DNA of 64,000 nt from Carposina sasakii (Eukaryota > Arthropoda > Insecta > Lepidoptera > Carposinidae): assembly GCA_014607495.2 (NCBI GenBank), contig CP053169.1:10726001-10790000 (forward strand). The letters are read 5' to 3'. Under the pieces are notes generated by a model, which was not told the origin of the DNA, ran no database searches, and saw only the letters and a program-made list of their open reading frames with translations. The position numbers and the translations under genes were made by a program. Shown here one piece after another: positions 45,079-60,003 of the stretch (positions are counted from its first letter, which is position 1; the number at the start of each line of letters is the position of its first letter).

Positions 45079-48000
45079 ATGTCAGGTGGAAGTGGTGGAA
45101 ACAGAAATGAGTGCAGAATATACGTTGGCAACTTACCCCCGGACATAAGAACAAAAGACATTCAAGACCTATTTTACAAATTCGGTAAAGTAACATTCGT
45201 GGACCTAAAAAACAGGAAAGGACCTCCTTTTGCCTTTGTGGAATTTGAAGATCCTAGGTGAGTTAATCCGTTATCTCAGATGAATAGATATGATTTCTGT
45301 TTGGTTAGAAGATGTAGTTAGGTAACCATTTTGTGCCTACAACTGCTACCAGTCAATCCATATTTTTGCAGGTACCTACTTACATACTTAATGTAGGTAG
45401 CTGCGTAAATGTGAGTTCAATGATTATACTTAACAATCTTTAATATGTTTTCATTGGGAATGGAACCATACCAACACATCTTTTTTCCTTTCATGGTATT
45501 ATCTGATTACAAAATCACCATTCAAACCATACATATTTTATTAGCAAGTGTCCTCCTGTAAATTCTGATCTACATTAATAATTACTCATCAAAACCATGT
45601 ATGTTGTTGTCAGCGTTGCCAGACTGTGTTGCCAGAATTACCGTATTATGTACCCCAAAATTTCGGTACACGGTGGTTGTATGAAAAGTAGCTTTATGTA
45701 CTTAAACACATACATAGTTTAGTACATAAACTCGTACTCGAGTTGGACTCGCTCACCGAGGGTTCCATACAAACCTGTTTTATTGTGACGTAAATAAAAA
45801 AAAATCAGTTTCCTTCCTTTATCAGTCTGTGCTATATGACGTTGCTTCATACCAAATTCCAAAATTCTAAGCTCACTGAAACTAGGTTTTAATTCCCTTG
45901 TGAAAGTCGAAAATTTGCGACATAAACAGCTGAATCTTTTGATTGTGTTGGCTTAGTAGTTTGATTTTTCACAGCTTCTAGGGACAGTAGTCCTGCATAT
46001 TCGATATAAATTTCAGCAAATGGACCTTGACAGACAGACAGACGGACAGACAACAAAGTGATTCTATAAGTTAAGCCAAGTTCCAGCTAATAGAACTGGT
46101 GAGCAGCACCGTGTGTAATTTTACACAGACTATTTGGAGCTACTTTTGACCCTCTCATAATTCAAAAACTATTTTATATAAACTAGTCAAATTTGGCTCA
46201 TATCTTGAGGCGAGCGAGCTTCATATGAGCCCCAAATTTCATAAACACTTCTCAAACGGTTATTTAGATATTAACGTCCAAAAATCAACAATTTTATCAC
46301 TGACTGACCTAAGTTCCAGATGACCCAGAAAGTTCCAAGTATATGAGAACTAGCCAAGTCAGACCTTAGGCTACAATATATTATTCTAAGATATAAGAAA
46401 AATATATATTTTATGTTACAAATAAATTTAGGACTGACCTATCATCTATCATCACATAGAACTATCATCAAAAACATAATTGTGAAATGAGAGCCAAGTT
46501 CCAACGACAAAAGAAATGAGATCTAAATGGGTGCCAAGTATTGAACTTGATATTATAGTAGAAGGGTAGTAGTAGGTACATGATACTTTGTGATAAAGTT
46601 ATTGTGAACTTGAATGGCAAGCAAGAAATGTCTTAAAATTTGTATTCCAGTGGTAGTTACAGATACCTAGCTTGTTTTAGTTGGAGGTAGAAAGAACAAT
46701 ATGTATCAATAACATCTATAGTTCCTAAAGAGTTTTCTACTCAATACAATACTACAAACTCATCTGAGTCTTAAAATACCTAAAAAAGTACATAGAGGTT
46801 GCTAACATAAAACAGAACTCTTTAGTAGGTAAAAGGACAAAATGAACATAAAAAAAAATATGGAATCGGTATTGCATTAACTGGCATTGATTACCTTGAT
46901 AACTTGTGGGTGATTTCAAGCTGTTTGCAACAAAACATTAACAATTTTTATAAACCTTGCCTTGATATCACATCTAGCAAAAGCAATGTACATAATAGCT
47001 AAAGATAAGCTTATGCAGTTTCATTGGATTTTACAAGATAAATCGGCCTACAGCAGGGCTATAACCTAATTTGCAGCAGCTGATCCGAAGCAATGCGACA
47101 GCGAAAATCGCAAGTGTGTACGTGCCGTGGGACGAGCTCCCCACACTCACACTCAATTTCGCTGTCGCATTGCTATCGCTCTGCTTCTGCAAGTGACGTA
47201 ACCGGCGGGCGCGTGCAGGGACGCGGACGACGCGGTGCGCGCGCGCGACGGGTACGACTACGACGGGTACCGCCTGCGCGTGGAGTTCCCGCGCGGCGGG
47301 GGCGGGGGCCCGCGGGCTCGCGCGTCCGAGCGGCCCGGGCGCGGAGCGGCGCGCGGCCCGCCCGCCCGCCGCTCCGAGTACCGCGTACTGGTCGCCGGCC
47401 TGCCGCCGTCGGGCTCCTGGCAGGACCTGAAGGACCACATGCGTGAAGCCGGCGACGTGTGCTTCGCCGACACCTTCAAGGACGGCTCCGGGGTGGTGGA
47501 GTTCCTCCGCCATGAGGATATGAAGTATGCGGTTAAGAAGCTGGATGATTCGCGCTTTCGCAGCCATGAGGTATGTCTATTATTTAGCTGCTAATTGTCA
47601 CTGGTGGTTGATTTTATTTGTAACTAGTGGACGCCCGCGACTCCGTCCGCAAAATTATCCGGGATAAAAACATTTTCCCAAGATAAAAAGTAGCCTATAT
47701 GTTAAGTGGGACCTGTCACAATATATTCCTGAAAACTGCATCATAATCGGTCCAGCCGTTCTGAGATTATGTAATGTATGTGTTTCTGTGTACAATAAAG
47801 AATCAAATTGGTTATTTAGTTTATGTGCTGTTGACGGAAGTAGTTGACTGGAAGACTCCATGTTTATCTTATCCAGTGGCAGGAATATTAAATTGCCACA
47901 TGGAATTATTTTCTTTTAACCAAGCAAGTGTGTTGACTGATAAAATACACTTGCTTATCTTATCGTGTTTCTGTTTTTATGTTGATTTTAATGTATTTTG

Positions 48001-49261
48001 CTTGTCACAATTTTAATTTACATAATGACGAAACATAGTTATTGCTAAAAACATAGAAATATTAAGTTTATGTATTGCATTGTAATTTATTAGACCTTGC
48101 TTTAGTAAAATAGTTTAGTACCTAGCTAACTCTTTAATTAGATTTATATTGAAGGATCTATCCAAGACATTTTCATACTTCTATGGTTGCATGTCTGTTT
48201 AGTTAGAGTCATGACAACTCCACTATTCAGAGAATCTAAGAAATCTCAAACACTTATTGTGGTAGGTCAGCAATGGCCTACCAATGTGCAGCAGAGGAGA
48301 TTCCAAACCAATGATAGCATACTTTATCACATCATGTCTCTTATTTATGCCAAATACACGTCTCCCGTGCTGACAAAATAGTCCGAAAATCACACTGCGG
48401 TCACCAACCCGCCTGCCCAGCGTGGTTACTATGGACAAAACCCCCCTGTGGCGGCAGCCCTGTGGCGGCAGCCCTGTGGCGGCAGCCTTGTGGCGTGCCC
48501 TGGGGGTGGCCTACGTCCAGCAGTGGACTGCAATAGGCTGTAGAAGAAGAAGACACTACTTTTAGATTTTTAATCATGAAGCCCAGTTCTTTTACATAGT
48601 GCATAATCTGTACCTGTGGTATTGTATAGTAGAGCTAGTTTCCTACTCCCGCATTAAGGTCTCTAAGGTCTTGAGCCAAGGGAAGTTGACGTCAGGCTGG
48701 CAGCAAAAAACAAACGCCAAATCCTTATAATATGAGATTTGAAAGAAACCCCATAAATAATGGCACGATGATGGGGTAGTGGAACTGTACACTAGTACCT
48801 TCCGTGTTGTCGCAGGGCGAGGTGACATACATCCGCGTCAAGGAAGACTACGGAGGCGGCGGCGGCGCGGGCGGCGATAGGTATGTTATCTATTACTTAC
48901 CTACCTGATGAACCTTACCTAATGTATTTTTATGGACTTTGCTCATAATATTTACCAGAAATGTTCCCTAACTGAGAGTATGTACAGTATACAATCTTGC
49001 AGTAGCAGAGCCGAAGCAATGCGATAGCGAAAAATGAGAATGTGTGGGGGCGCGGTGAAGTGCGGGGCGCGGCGCTGGAGGACGCCGTTACATAATCTGG
49101 GGGCAGTTTTGTCTTGGCATTCTACGTGTAGAAGGAAATTTGTTAATTGTTATTTCAGATCGCGTTCGTACTCGCCCCGGCGTCGCGGCTCGCCCACATA
49201 CTCGCCCGTGCGGCGCAGCTACTCGCGCTCGCGATCCCGCGAACGTGACCACAACTACTGA
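45079..49261 (+). CDS. SRSF1: SRSF1/SF2-type splicing factor (232 aa)
   Basis: It is an SR protein that binds exonic enhancers and aids splice site choice in the nucleus. Exons: 45079-45257, 47219-47570, 48816-48880 and 49159-49261 (phases 2, 0, 2; all GT-AG). RRM1 has RNP2 IYVGNL (14-19) and RNP1 [10 protein letters not shown] (47-56). A Gly/Arg/Ala/Pro linker (85-111) leads to the pseudo-RRM with its signature SWQDLKDHM (126-134). The Arg/Ser tail is 199-232 ([20 protein letters not shown] to the end HNY). The tail is short, giving a protein slightly shorter than the usual 245-255 residues. Exon 2 is far richer in GC than its flanks. The acceptor of exon 2 lies about 10 bases after a MITE (47055-47208). 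A GTGAGT right after the stop codon could start a 3' UTR intron. Confidence 0.95.
45258..47054 (+). other. Intron 1 of SRSF1
   Basis: AT-rich intron without other exons. It has an (ACAG)n run near 46028 and otherwise no clear element. SR-protein genes often carry poison exons in long introns; none could be identified by eye here. Confidence 0.4.
47055..47208. mobile_element. MITE of the GATAGCGAAAA family abutting SRSF1 exon 2
   Basis: It runs from AACCTAATTTGCAGCAGCTG with CAATGCGACAGCGAAAATCG to the inverted part TTTCGCTGTCGCATTGCTAT and TTCTGCAAGTGACGTAACCG. It ends roughly 10 bases before the exon 2 acceptor AG (47217-47218). The pyrimidine-rich CGCTCTGCTTCTGC just upstream of the acceptor is MITE sequence. 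Confidence 0.75.
47624..47768 (-). repeat. Interspersed element fragment (family of 6605-6920)
   Basis: It carries ACTAGTGGACGCCCGCGACT, TTAAGTGGGACCTGTCACAA and GAAAACTGCATCATAATCGG. It lies in intron 2 of SRSF1. Confidence 0.65.
48365..48555 (+). repeat. SINE-like repeat with a small internal triplication
   Basis: It matches 24395-24655 from ATAGTCCGAAAATCACACTG to CAGCAGTGGACTGCAATAGG. GGCGGCAGCCCTGTGGCG is repeated (three GGCAGCC...TGTGGC units where relatives have one). It lies in intron 2 of SRSF1. Confidence 0.7.
48998..49080. mobile_element. Partial MITE of the GATAGCGAAAA family
   Basis: Only the left part is kept: CTTGCAGTAGCAGAGCCGAA and CAATGCGATAGCGAAAAATG, then a GC-rich stretch. 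It lies in intron 3 of SRSF1, about 80 bases before exon 4. Confidence 0.6.
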
Positions 49262-50475
49262 GGTGAGTGAGGGGGTCGGGGGGTGGGGGGGGGGTTGTCA
49301 CTGTTGTTAGTAGTAAAGTTGCAGAAAATATGTCTAAAGCGGGTATTTTATTCAGATTTGACTGATAAAAATGTCTGATTGCTGATTATTTCATCATATT
49401 GCCTATTAGTCAATATCAAAACTAAGTATATTGGCAATGAAAGCTTTTTGGGCTTAGTTCAGTATGTTTTTGTAATATATCTGTATGTATGTAATGTATA
49501 CTAAATGCCCAAAACCAAAATGTGATTAACAGTGATTTTCAGAATGCACAGGATATGAGAGGTATAATTAGTTTTAAGTGTTCTATTCTAACCCACTTGC
49601 ATATTATGTTAACCAACTCGTTTGGACTATATTGTCGAGTCATCGTCAACGTTAACGTGTCGATCGTTGATCGACGGCATCGGCCAACGTCGCGCGTCGG
49701 TCGACTGGTCTGCTAACTTGTCGACAGCTTTAATTGTCTGGTAGAAACAGTTGATCGGCGTCGACTAATCCATCCTGTTGCCGATCGATTGTTGATGATT
49801 TTTACTATGAACTAATTTGCTTTTAAAAGTATTTTAATGTCATCTTTTCACATTATTTCTGCTAGTCACGATGAAAGGTCAAAGAGAAAGGGTCCTTTGT
49901 TAAAAGATAATACTGTGGCTTTTGTGTAACGAGTAAAATTGTTTGACTTTTGCCTTTTGGGAATGTAAATTATAAACAATTGATTATTTCATCTCTCTCT
50001 TTGTCTTTTGTTCATAACACAAGTATTATGGACGATTCTGACAGTAGCACTTAAACGTAAACATAATCTTAGTAAGGTCTATCTCTCTTCGTTCTTAACA
50101 TAAATGGCTGAGAGAGAAAGAGACAGACATGACTAATTTTACGTTTGGGTATGATGTGTGATGGTCAGAATGTAGATAGTTATAAGCACGTGACTCCGTA
50201 CTAGTTTGACAGCGGTGGTTTTTATTGACAGCGCGTCGACGAGAGGGGCGGCTCTGCGCGGCGTTTAGAAAACTATCCACAATATTAGATTTAAGACAAT
50301 ATTTACTTGTATGTTTACCTTTACCCATAGCACCGCGTATGTTCCGACGAACCTTTGCCGTCTAGTGGCGGTACTAATGGATTTATTTTAATTTTTAATA
50401 TATTTGTCAACGTCCAATCTCACGCCTACTTGCTATCGCGTAGTTGATGTGCGGTTTTTACTGTTTGAAGCTCCG

Positions 50476-50785
50476 GCCCTCTGATTACTCAATTTGCAGT
50501 AGCAAAGCCGAAGCAGCGCGATAGTGAAAATTGTACAATATTGGCGTTGAAATGTCAAAATTCCTTTGAAATTCATTTGATGTAGTACGAATTTGACAAG
50601 CAATCGGCAAATTCTGTACAATTTTCGCTGTCGCATTGCTTTTGCTAGGATAATAAGGGGGCCGGCCCTCTGATTAAGTAATTTTCAAATGCAAGGCGAC
50701 ATTACGGCGAAAATTACGAGTGAGCACATACACTCACAATTTTTGGCGTTTTGCTTCTGCAAGTTACCTATTCAGCGTACGGGCC
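50476..50785. mobile_element. Two adjacent MITEs of the GATAGCGAAAA family
   Basis: The first runs from CTCTGATTACTCAATTTGCA to TTGCTTTTGCTAGGATAATA. The second runs from CTCTGATTAAGTAATTTTCA to TTTTGCTTCTGCAAGTTACC. The words GGCCCTCTGATTA start both copies. Confidence 0.65.
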
Positions 50786-51587
50786 TGCCTCAGGTTTTAT
50801 AATAATAAAGGTTATCTAACATATCGATCGTCGTGTATTTTTGGTTCGGCGGAACATCGCGCGTGCCCTAGCTGTAGTTTCACACTGACGCATATATAAT
50901 AAAGCAATTTTCTTTTGTTTCATCCACTGTGGATTGCGATCGGATGCGAGGAGGCGTAGTGTATAGTGTCGGACGGACGGACGGAAGGATTAGGACGGAT
51001 ATCGATCGTACCGAAGGATCTGGGACGGCTGACGGACGGAAAGCGTTTTTGGATCAATTTGGACCGTATAGAGACTCTTGCGCGCTTCACGCGATGTAGT
51101 TTATCTTTTGCTTGGATTGTGCGAAACGGATCTCGGATTGGAATTTGGATACAACGCTGGACAGGATGCCCGTTTCATGGATCTTTGGGTATGATTTTGA
51201 TATTTTTGCAAATAATAAAGACTTCTGTCGAGTGCACGCTCAGTACATGGTACCAGTCTCACCTGTTTGCTTATCGATGTCCTCCCGAGCCCCAGGGCGC
51301 CTAGCTCTATGCTCTAACAGTGTCCTAACATAACGTAACATAGCAAGCATGCTAACGTAGCTTTGTGTGCAGGCGATGCGTGGCAGGAGAGCGAGTGTAC
51401 TAGACGTAGATATTAAATTACTATATATTGTGCGAAATTGGTTGAAAGAGATTTTTTTAATCACAAAATTGTAAATGAAATGAATTTTTTTGAAGGACTA
51501 AATGTTTATAATCATAGTTTGTAATGAGTGGATGTAACATATTTAGGTTATGGATCTGCGTTCCAAAGACCAACGCAGTTTAATAAC

Positions 51588-51593
51588 AATAAA
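51588..51593 (+). terminator. Likely final polyadenylation signal of SRSF1
   Basis: AATAAA lies about 37 bases from the minus-strand AATAAA of COQ5 at 51630-51635, so the two transcripts would end tail-to-tail with almost no spacer. Confidence 0.45.
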
Positions 51594-51629
51594 GGATCTT
51601 GAAAATATGTTTGGTTCTAATTTTAACTC

Positions 51630-51635
51630 TTTATT
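51630..51635 (-). terminator. Likely polyadenylation signal of COQ5
   Basis: Plus-strand TTTATT (AATAAA on the minus strand) lies about 110 bases after the COQ5 stop codon at 51744, a normal 3' UTR length. Confidence 0.5.
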
Positions 51636-51743
51636 TAAATTAATATAATCTAAGCTTAATTAAATTAATATTTACAAACTTACATTAACACAACAGTACA
51701 CTTATAGTTTTCATATTCACAAAATGACAACACCTGAGGTGTC

Positions 51744-56643
<4,900 letters not shown>

Positions 56644-57072
56644 TGTGTGTAATTTAAATTAAATTATTAGAATTCTGTGATTAGAAATGTATGTAATTTA
56701 TAGGTTATACAAGTGAAAGTTCTGAAGAATTTTTATGGACCAGCTGATTGTCAAATTCTTGTTTTTTGTTTGTTTAGTTTATCCCGAAGGAAAGGCAAGG
56801 GGAACTAAGCCCATACAGCCATTGTCTTTAGTAAATGATTTCTGAATTTATGAAATGATAATGATGATGGTGATGAATGGAAACGTCGGGAAAATCCTCA
56901 AGAACAAGTGTAAAGTTAGTCAAAATGAAAAATAATTGCAGAAACAACTTACATGTGTCAAAAATGTAATTTTTTAGTTTATCAAGCAAACTAAAAAAAA
57001 AACTATGGCCATACAGCCATTTACAGGAGAATATTCCAAAGCGTTCTTGCGGGTTCTAGTGTTGAGATTTGT
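56644..57072. other. Upstream region of COQ5
   Basis: It should hold the COQ5 promoter (minus strand). No TATA box or clear start site was found. A run with TTTAGTTTATCC and GCCATACAGCCATT words repeats at about 56810 and 57005. Confidence 0.35.
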
Positions 57073-57497
57073 AGTCCGGGAGGTAGCGTTGCATTTTTGA
57101 TGGTGATTTTAGGCCGATCGATTTTGAGTGCAATTGATAGTTTAGATGAGGACATCAATTGAATTGAGCGTCAGCAGGCGCACTCAGGGTGGGGCGAGTG
57201 GGGAGAGAATGTCAAAAAAAAAAAAAAAATTATTTCTGTTCGTCCGAAAATTTGCACATCAGTAGTTTTAACAATAATAATAATTATAGAAACCGTCAGC
57301 TGTGAAGAAAATGGCGGGTTGTACGTCAGCAGGTTATATATACCTATATTAAAAATGACATACTTGAAATTCTCTCCCCACCCTTACTGGAGCTGCTGAC
57401 GTTCGAGTTACTCAATGACTATCCATGAAAAGTACGTTATGACATTAATCAATCGACCAGAAATGATTTTGTAAAATGCAACGCTACCTCCCGGACT
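57073..57497. mobile_element. MITE with AGTCCGGGAGGTAGCGTTGC ends
   Basis: The left end AGTCCGGGAGGTAGCGTTGC is exactly inverted at the right end (GCAACGCTACCTCCCGGACT, ending 57497). Inner arms also match: CGTCAGCAG...GTGGGGAGAGAAT on the left against ATTCTCTCCCCACCC...CTGCTGACG on the right. A poly(A) run at about 57215 lies inside. About 425 bp, non-coding. Confidence 0.8.
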
Positions 57498-60003
57498 ATT
57501 GCGATAATGAAGGAACCATTCCAAGGTGCAAGTGGTGCAACAATGCGAAAGGACATTAGTGGCACTAGTTATTATTCTGAAGGCGTCAATTATAGGCTAC
57601 ATTTTAATAAAATTTTACAATAATCTTATTGTAAAGCCCCATCATGCAAATAAACTATTTGATGAAACGCACTCTACTGGGGATTTCCTTATAATACACC
57701 CAATGTATTCACCCGATTATAAAAACCCACTACATCCACCCACACTCCCTCATCGTGTACTTATCGTAAAATTCTGACTTAGGTAACTAGGTACACACTG
57801 GAAGGTGAACATCGGAAATCGGAAATACAGAATGTATTGGTTCTCTCTTATGGTACTTTGGTATAATATATATACCTAATACCTTGGTATTACCTACTAT
57901 CTACGACTTCTATCTCGTTTTCTTTTAATTCCAAAATAATTTGCGTGACTATGGACCACGGAGGTACCTAAAATAGTCTTCTGGCAATGGTGACGATTGA
58001 AAGGTTACCTGCCTTAGGTAGGTACTACCTTCATTATAATAGGTGAGGGGCAAATGCTGACCAGTGATGAAGTCATACTGCGCTACGTTTAGGCTAGGTA
58101 CATGGCTATGCAGATCTACATACAAGACCTAGTATTTTTTTCTTTCCTTCATATGCCTTTTCAAGGGTGGATCTGGGATTTTTTATGGTTTCGGCGGACA
58201 CAAAAGGCAGATTTGACTATACCTAGGCATGACCTGTGTGCCTGTGGTGAAATTTCCACCCACAATAGACTCCCCCCCCCTTAATTTTGCCTATGTTCCT
58301 TTCACTTGTATATTGGGAGGTTCACAAGACGTTTACTCGTGTCGTAATAGATTAGATATTATATCGTTATCACACCCAAGCCCAGTTACCGTTTGTTTGA
58401 TTTATCAACAAATATTCTTCAAAATTTCAACCCGGTAAGTGTTTTTTTGCACTTTTTAGATACCTTTCTTAAGTATATAAATAGATAGTAAAGTACTTTG
58501 TTAAGTTTATTTATTCACAGTTTAAAGCTAAAAGTGTTGTGTGACCGGCTGTTTAACTACATTAGAATGGAGTTATCGAATTTATCAAAGAAAACGTTAT
58601 CATTGGTGCGGATTTGTTTACTTACATAACATCTTTTTTAATACTAAGCTCATTTGATTTGCTTTACGTAATTACTGAAAAAAAAACAGCTGAAAACTTT
58701 TACGGAGCCTAGGAGGTAACCCCCAAGCGGGACATATCATAACTAACTCTATAAATTCGGGATACAACTCCTAGTGCAGTAATTCTATTACATTCCACGA
58801 CCTAAATATCGTCCAATCTATCTATTGACCTGATTAGGTTCACTCATGTGACCTATCAAAGACATGTCTGCTGGTCTGGATCACAGAGGATCTGGTTGGG
58901 TAACGGACAGCATCAATTTTTTCCAACACGTGTAGTTAGGTAGTTCAATGTCATTAAAATTAGAATATGCTAATGTTAGGTCATCCTTTACGTCACTATA
59001 TTGGTTTTGAAGTTTGGTTTATACAAATAGGGGATTCCCCTCATAAACAGAAAATTGTTATTTTTAGATATTTACGAAGTTCTTAGTTTCCTGTAGTACC
59101 TACTTACTGCAACGCTTCATATACCGCGTTTACAGCTAATAATCTGCATTTGATAAAGATATTAATGAATAACAGATGTCCAGTTATATTTTCAAGTGTC
59201 ATTGAAGCTATGATAATCTTTCGTTTAATTTTGTATGTTTTATTTATGGCCAACACGAGTGCAGAGGAGAGAACTTTATTGTACGATTGCCACACCGTAC
59301 AGTAGGTATGGCATTTCATAGAAGAGCAGAGTGGACTAGAAGCATAAAAGATGAAATCTTAAAATAGAACAGTACCTATCTAGTCCTACGTACCTTACCT
59401 ACTTATGTTCCCATCTGGTTATATCGCCCACCAACTGCACTAGGTACGCCCTCTTTATTACCCGTCTGCGCCAGGAGGGTTATTAACAAAAACGACGGGG
59501 TGTTATCGAGTGTATGTTTGTATGTGTAATTTTTTGACACGCTCTAGGGCAGAGGTTTGCAAACTTATTTCGTCTAACGCCCACTTTGAAAATCAGTAGC
59601 GCCCCCATTTTTATTTCACCTTAAAAATGTCAATAGCATATTAGTTGCGCTATTTTTTTCTGGGGCCTTAACTGACCTTCTCTACTTCTCTGCCCACGAG
59701 GGGGCGTTATCGGCGTTATCGCCCTCTTTGGGAAAGACTGTTCTAGGGCCTAAACGGCTAGTTGCATATGAGCTTGAGAGCCTATCATAAAATTCGTATT
59801 AGTCGTGAGAGTGACACTGAATGAGGTAATTTATTCTATAGTCCAAGCGCGCCCTACACTCCACTAACCCCCAAATCTGGCGACTCATGATTGCGATCAC
59901 AGGCAAAGTCGTGAAGTGAAACCAGAACCGAATATATACAAGCTGCTACGCTTTAAACCTATAAGTGAAGAGCCATTTAATATCTTGTCTCCAGAATCCC
60001 ACC
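57498..60003. other. Gene-poor gap with possible first exon of the 240-aa gene
   Basis: A strong donor, AACCCG|GTAAGTG (exon end about 58433), could be the end of a non-coding first exon that joins the acceptor TTGTCTCCAG (ends about 59993) just before the ATG at 60004. Alternatively TATAAAT near 58477 starts the transcript. 59840-59960 is a decayed foldback-family arm (CGCCCTACACTCCACTAACC). Nothing else is supported. Confidence 0.35.

Larger units (their letters stand above)
49262..51610 (+). other. SRSF1 3' UTR region and repeats
   Basis: No further coding exon was found. Two GATAGCGAAAA-family MITEs lie at 50476-50659 and 50663-50785, side by side. AATAAA signals occur near 50805 and at 51588-51593; the latter, followed by GGATCTTG, is a plausible final poly(A) site. 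The frames between 50966 and 51333 look like chance. Confidence 0.45.

Noticed and set aside
47093..47446. Frame starting upstream of SRSF1 exon 2
   Set aside because: It begins in the MITE and reads exon 2 in the wrong phase; the 47219 start in phase 2 restores the SR protein.
50966..51333. Two overlapping frames in the SRSF1 3' region
   Set aside because: No family features or splice sites; the composition suits a 3' UTR.
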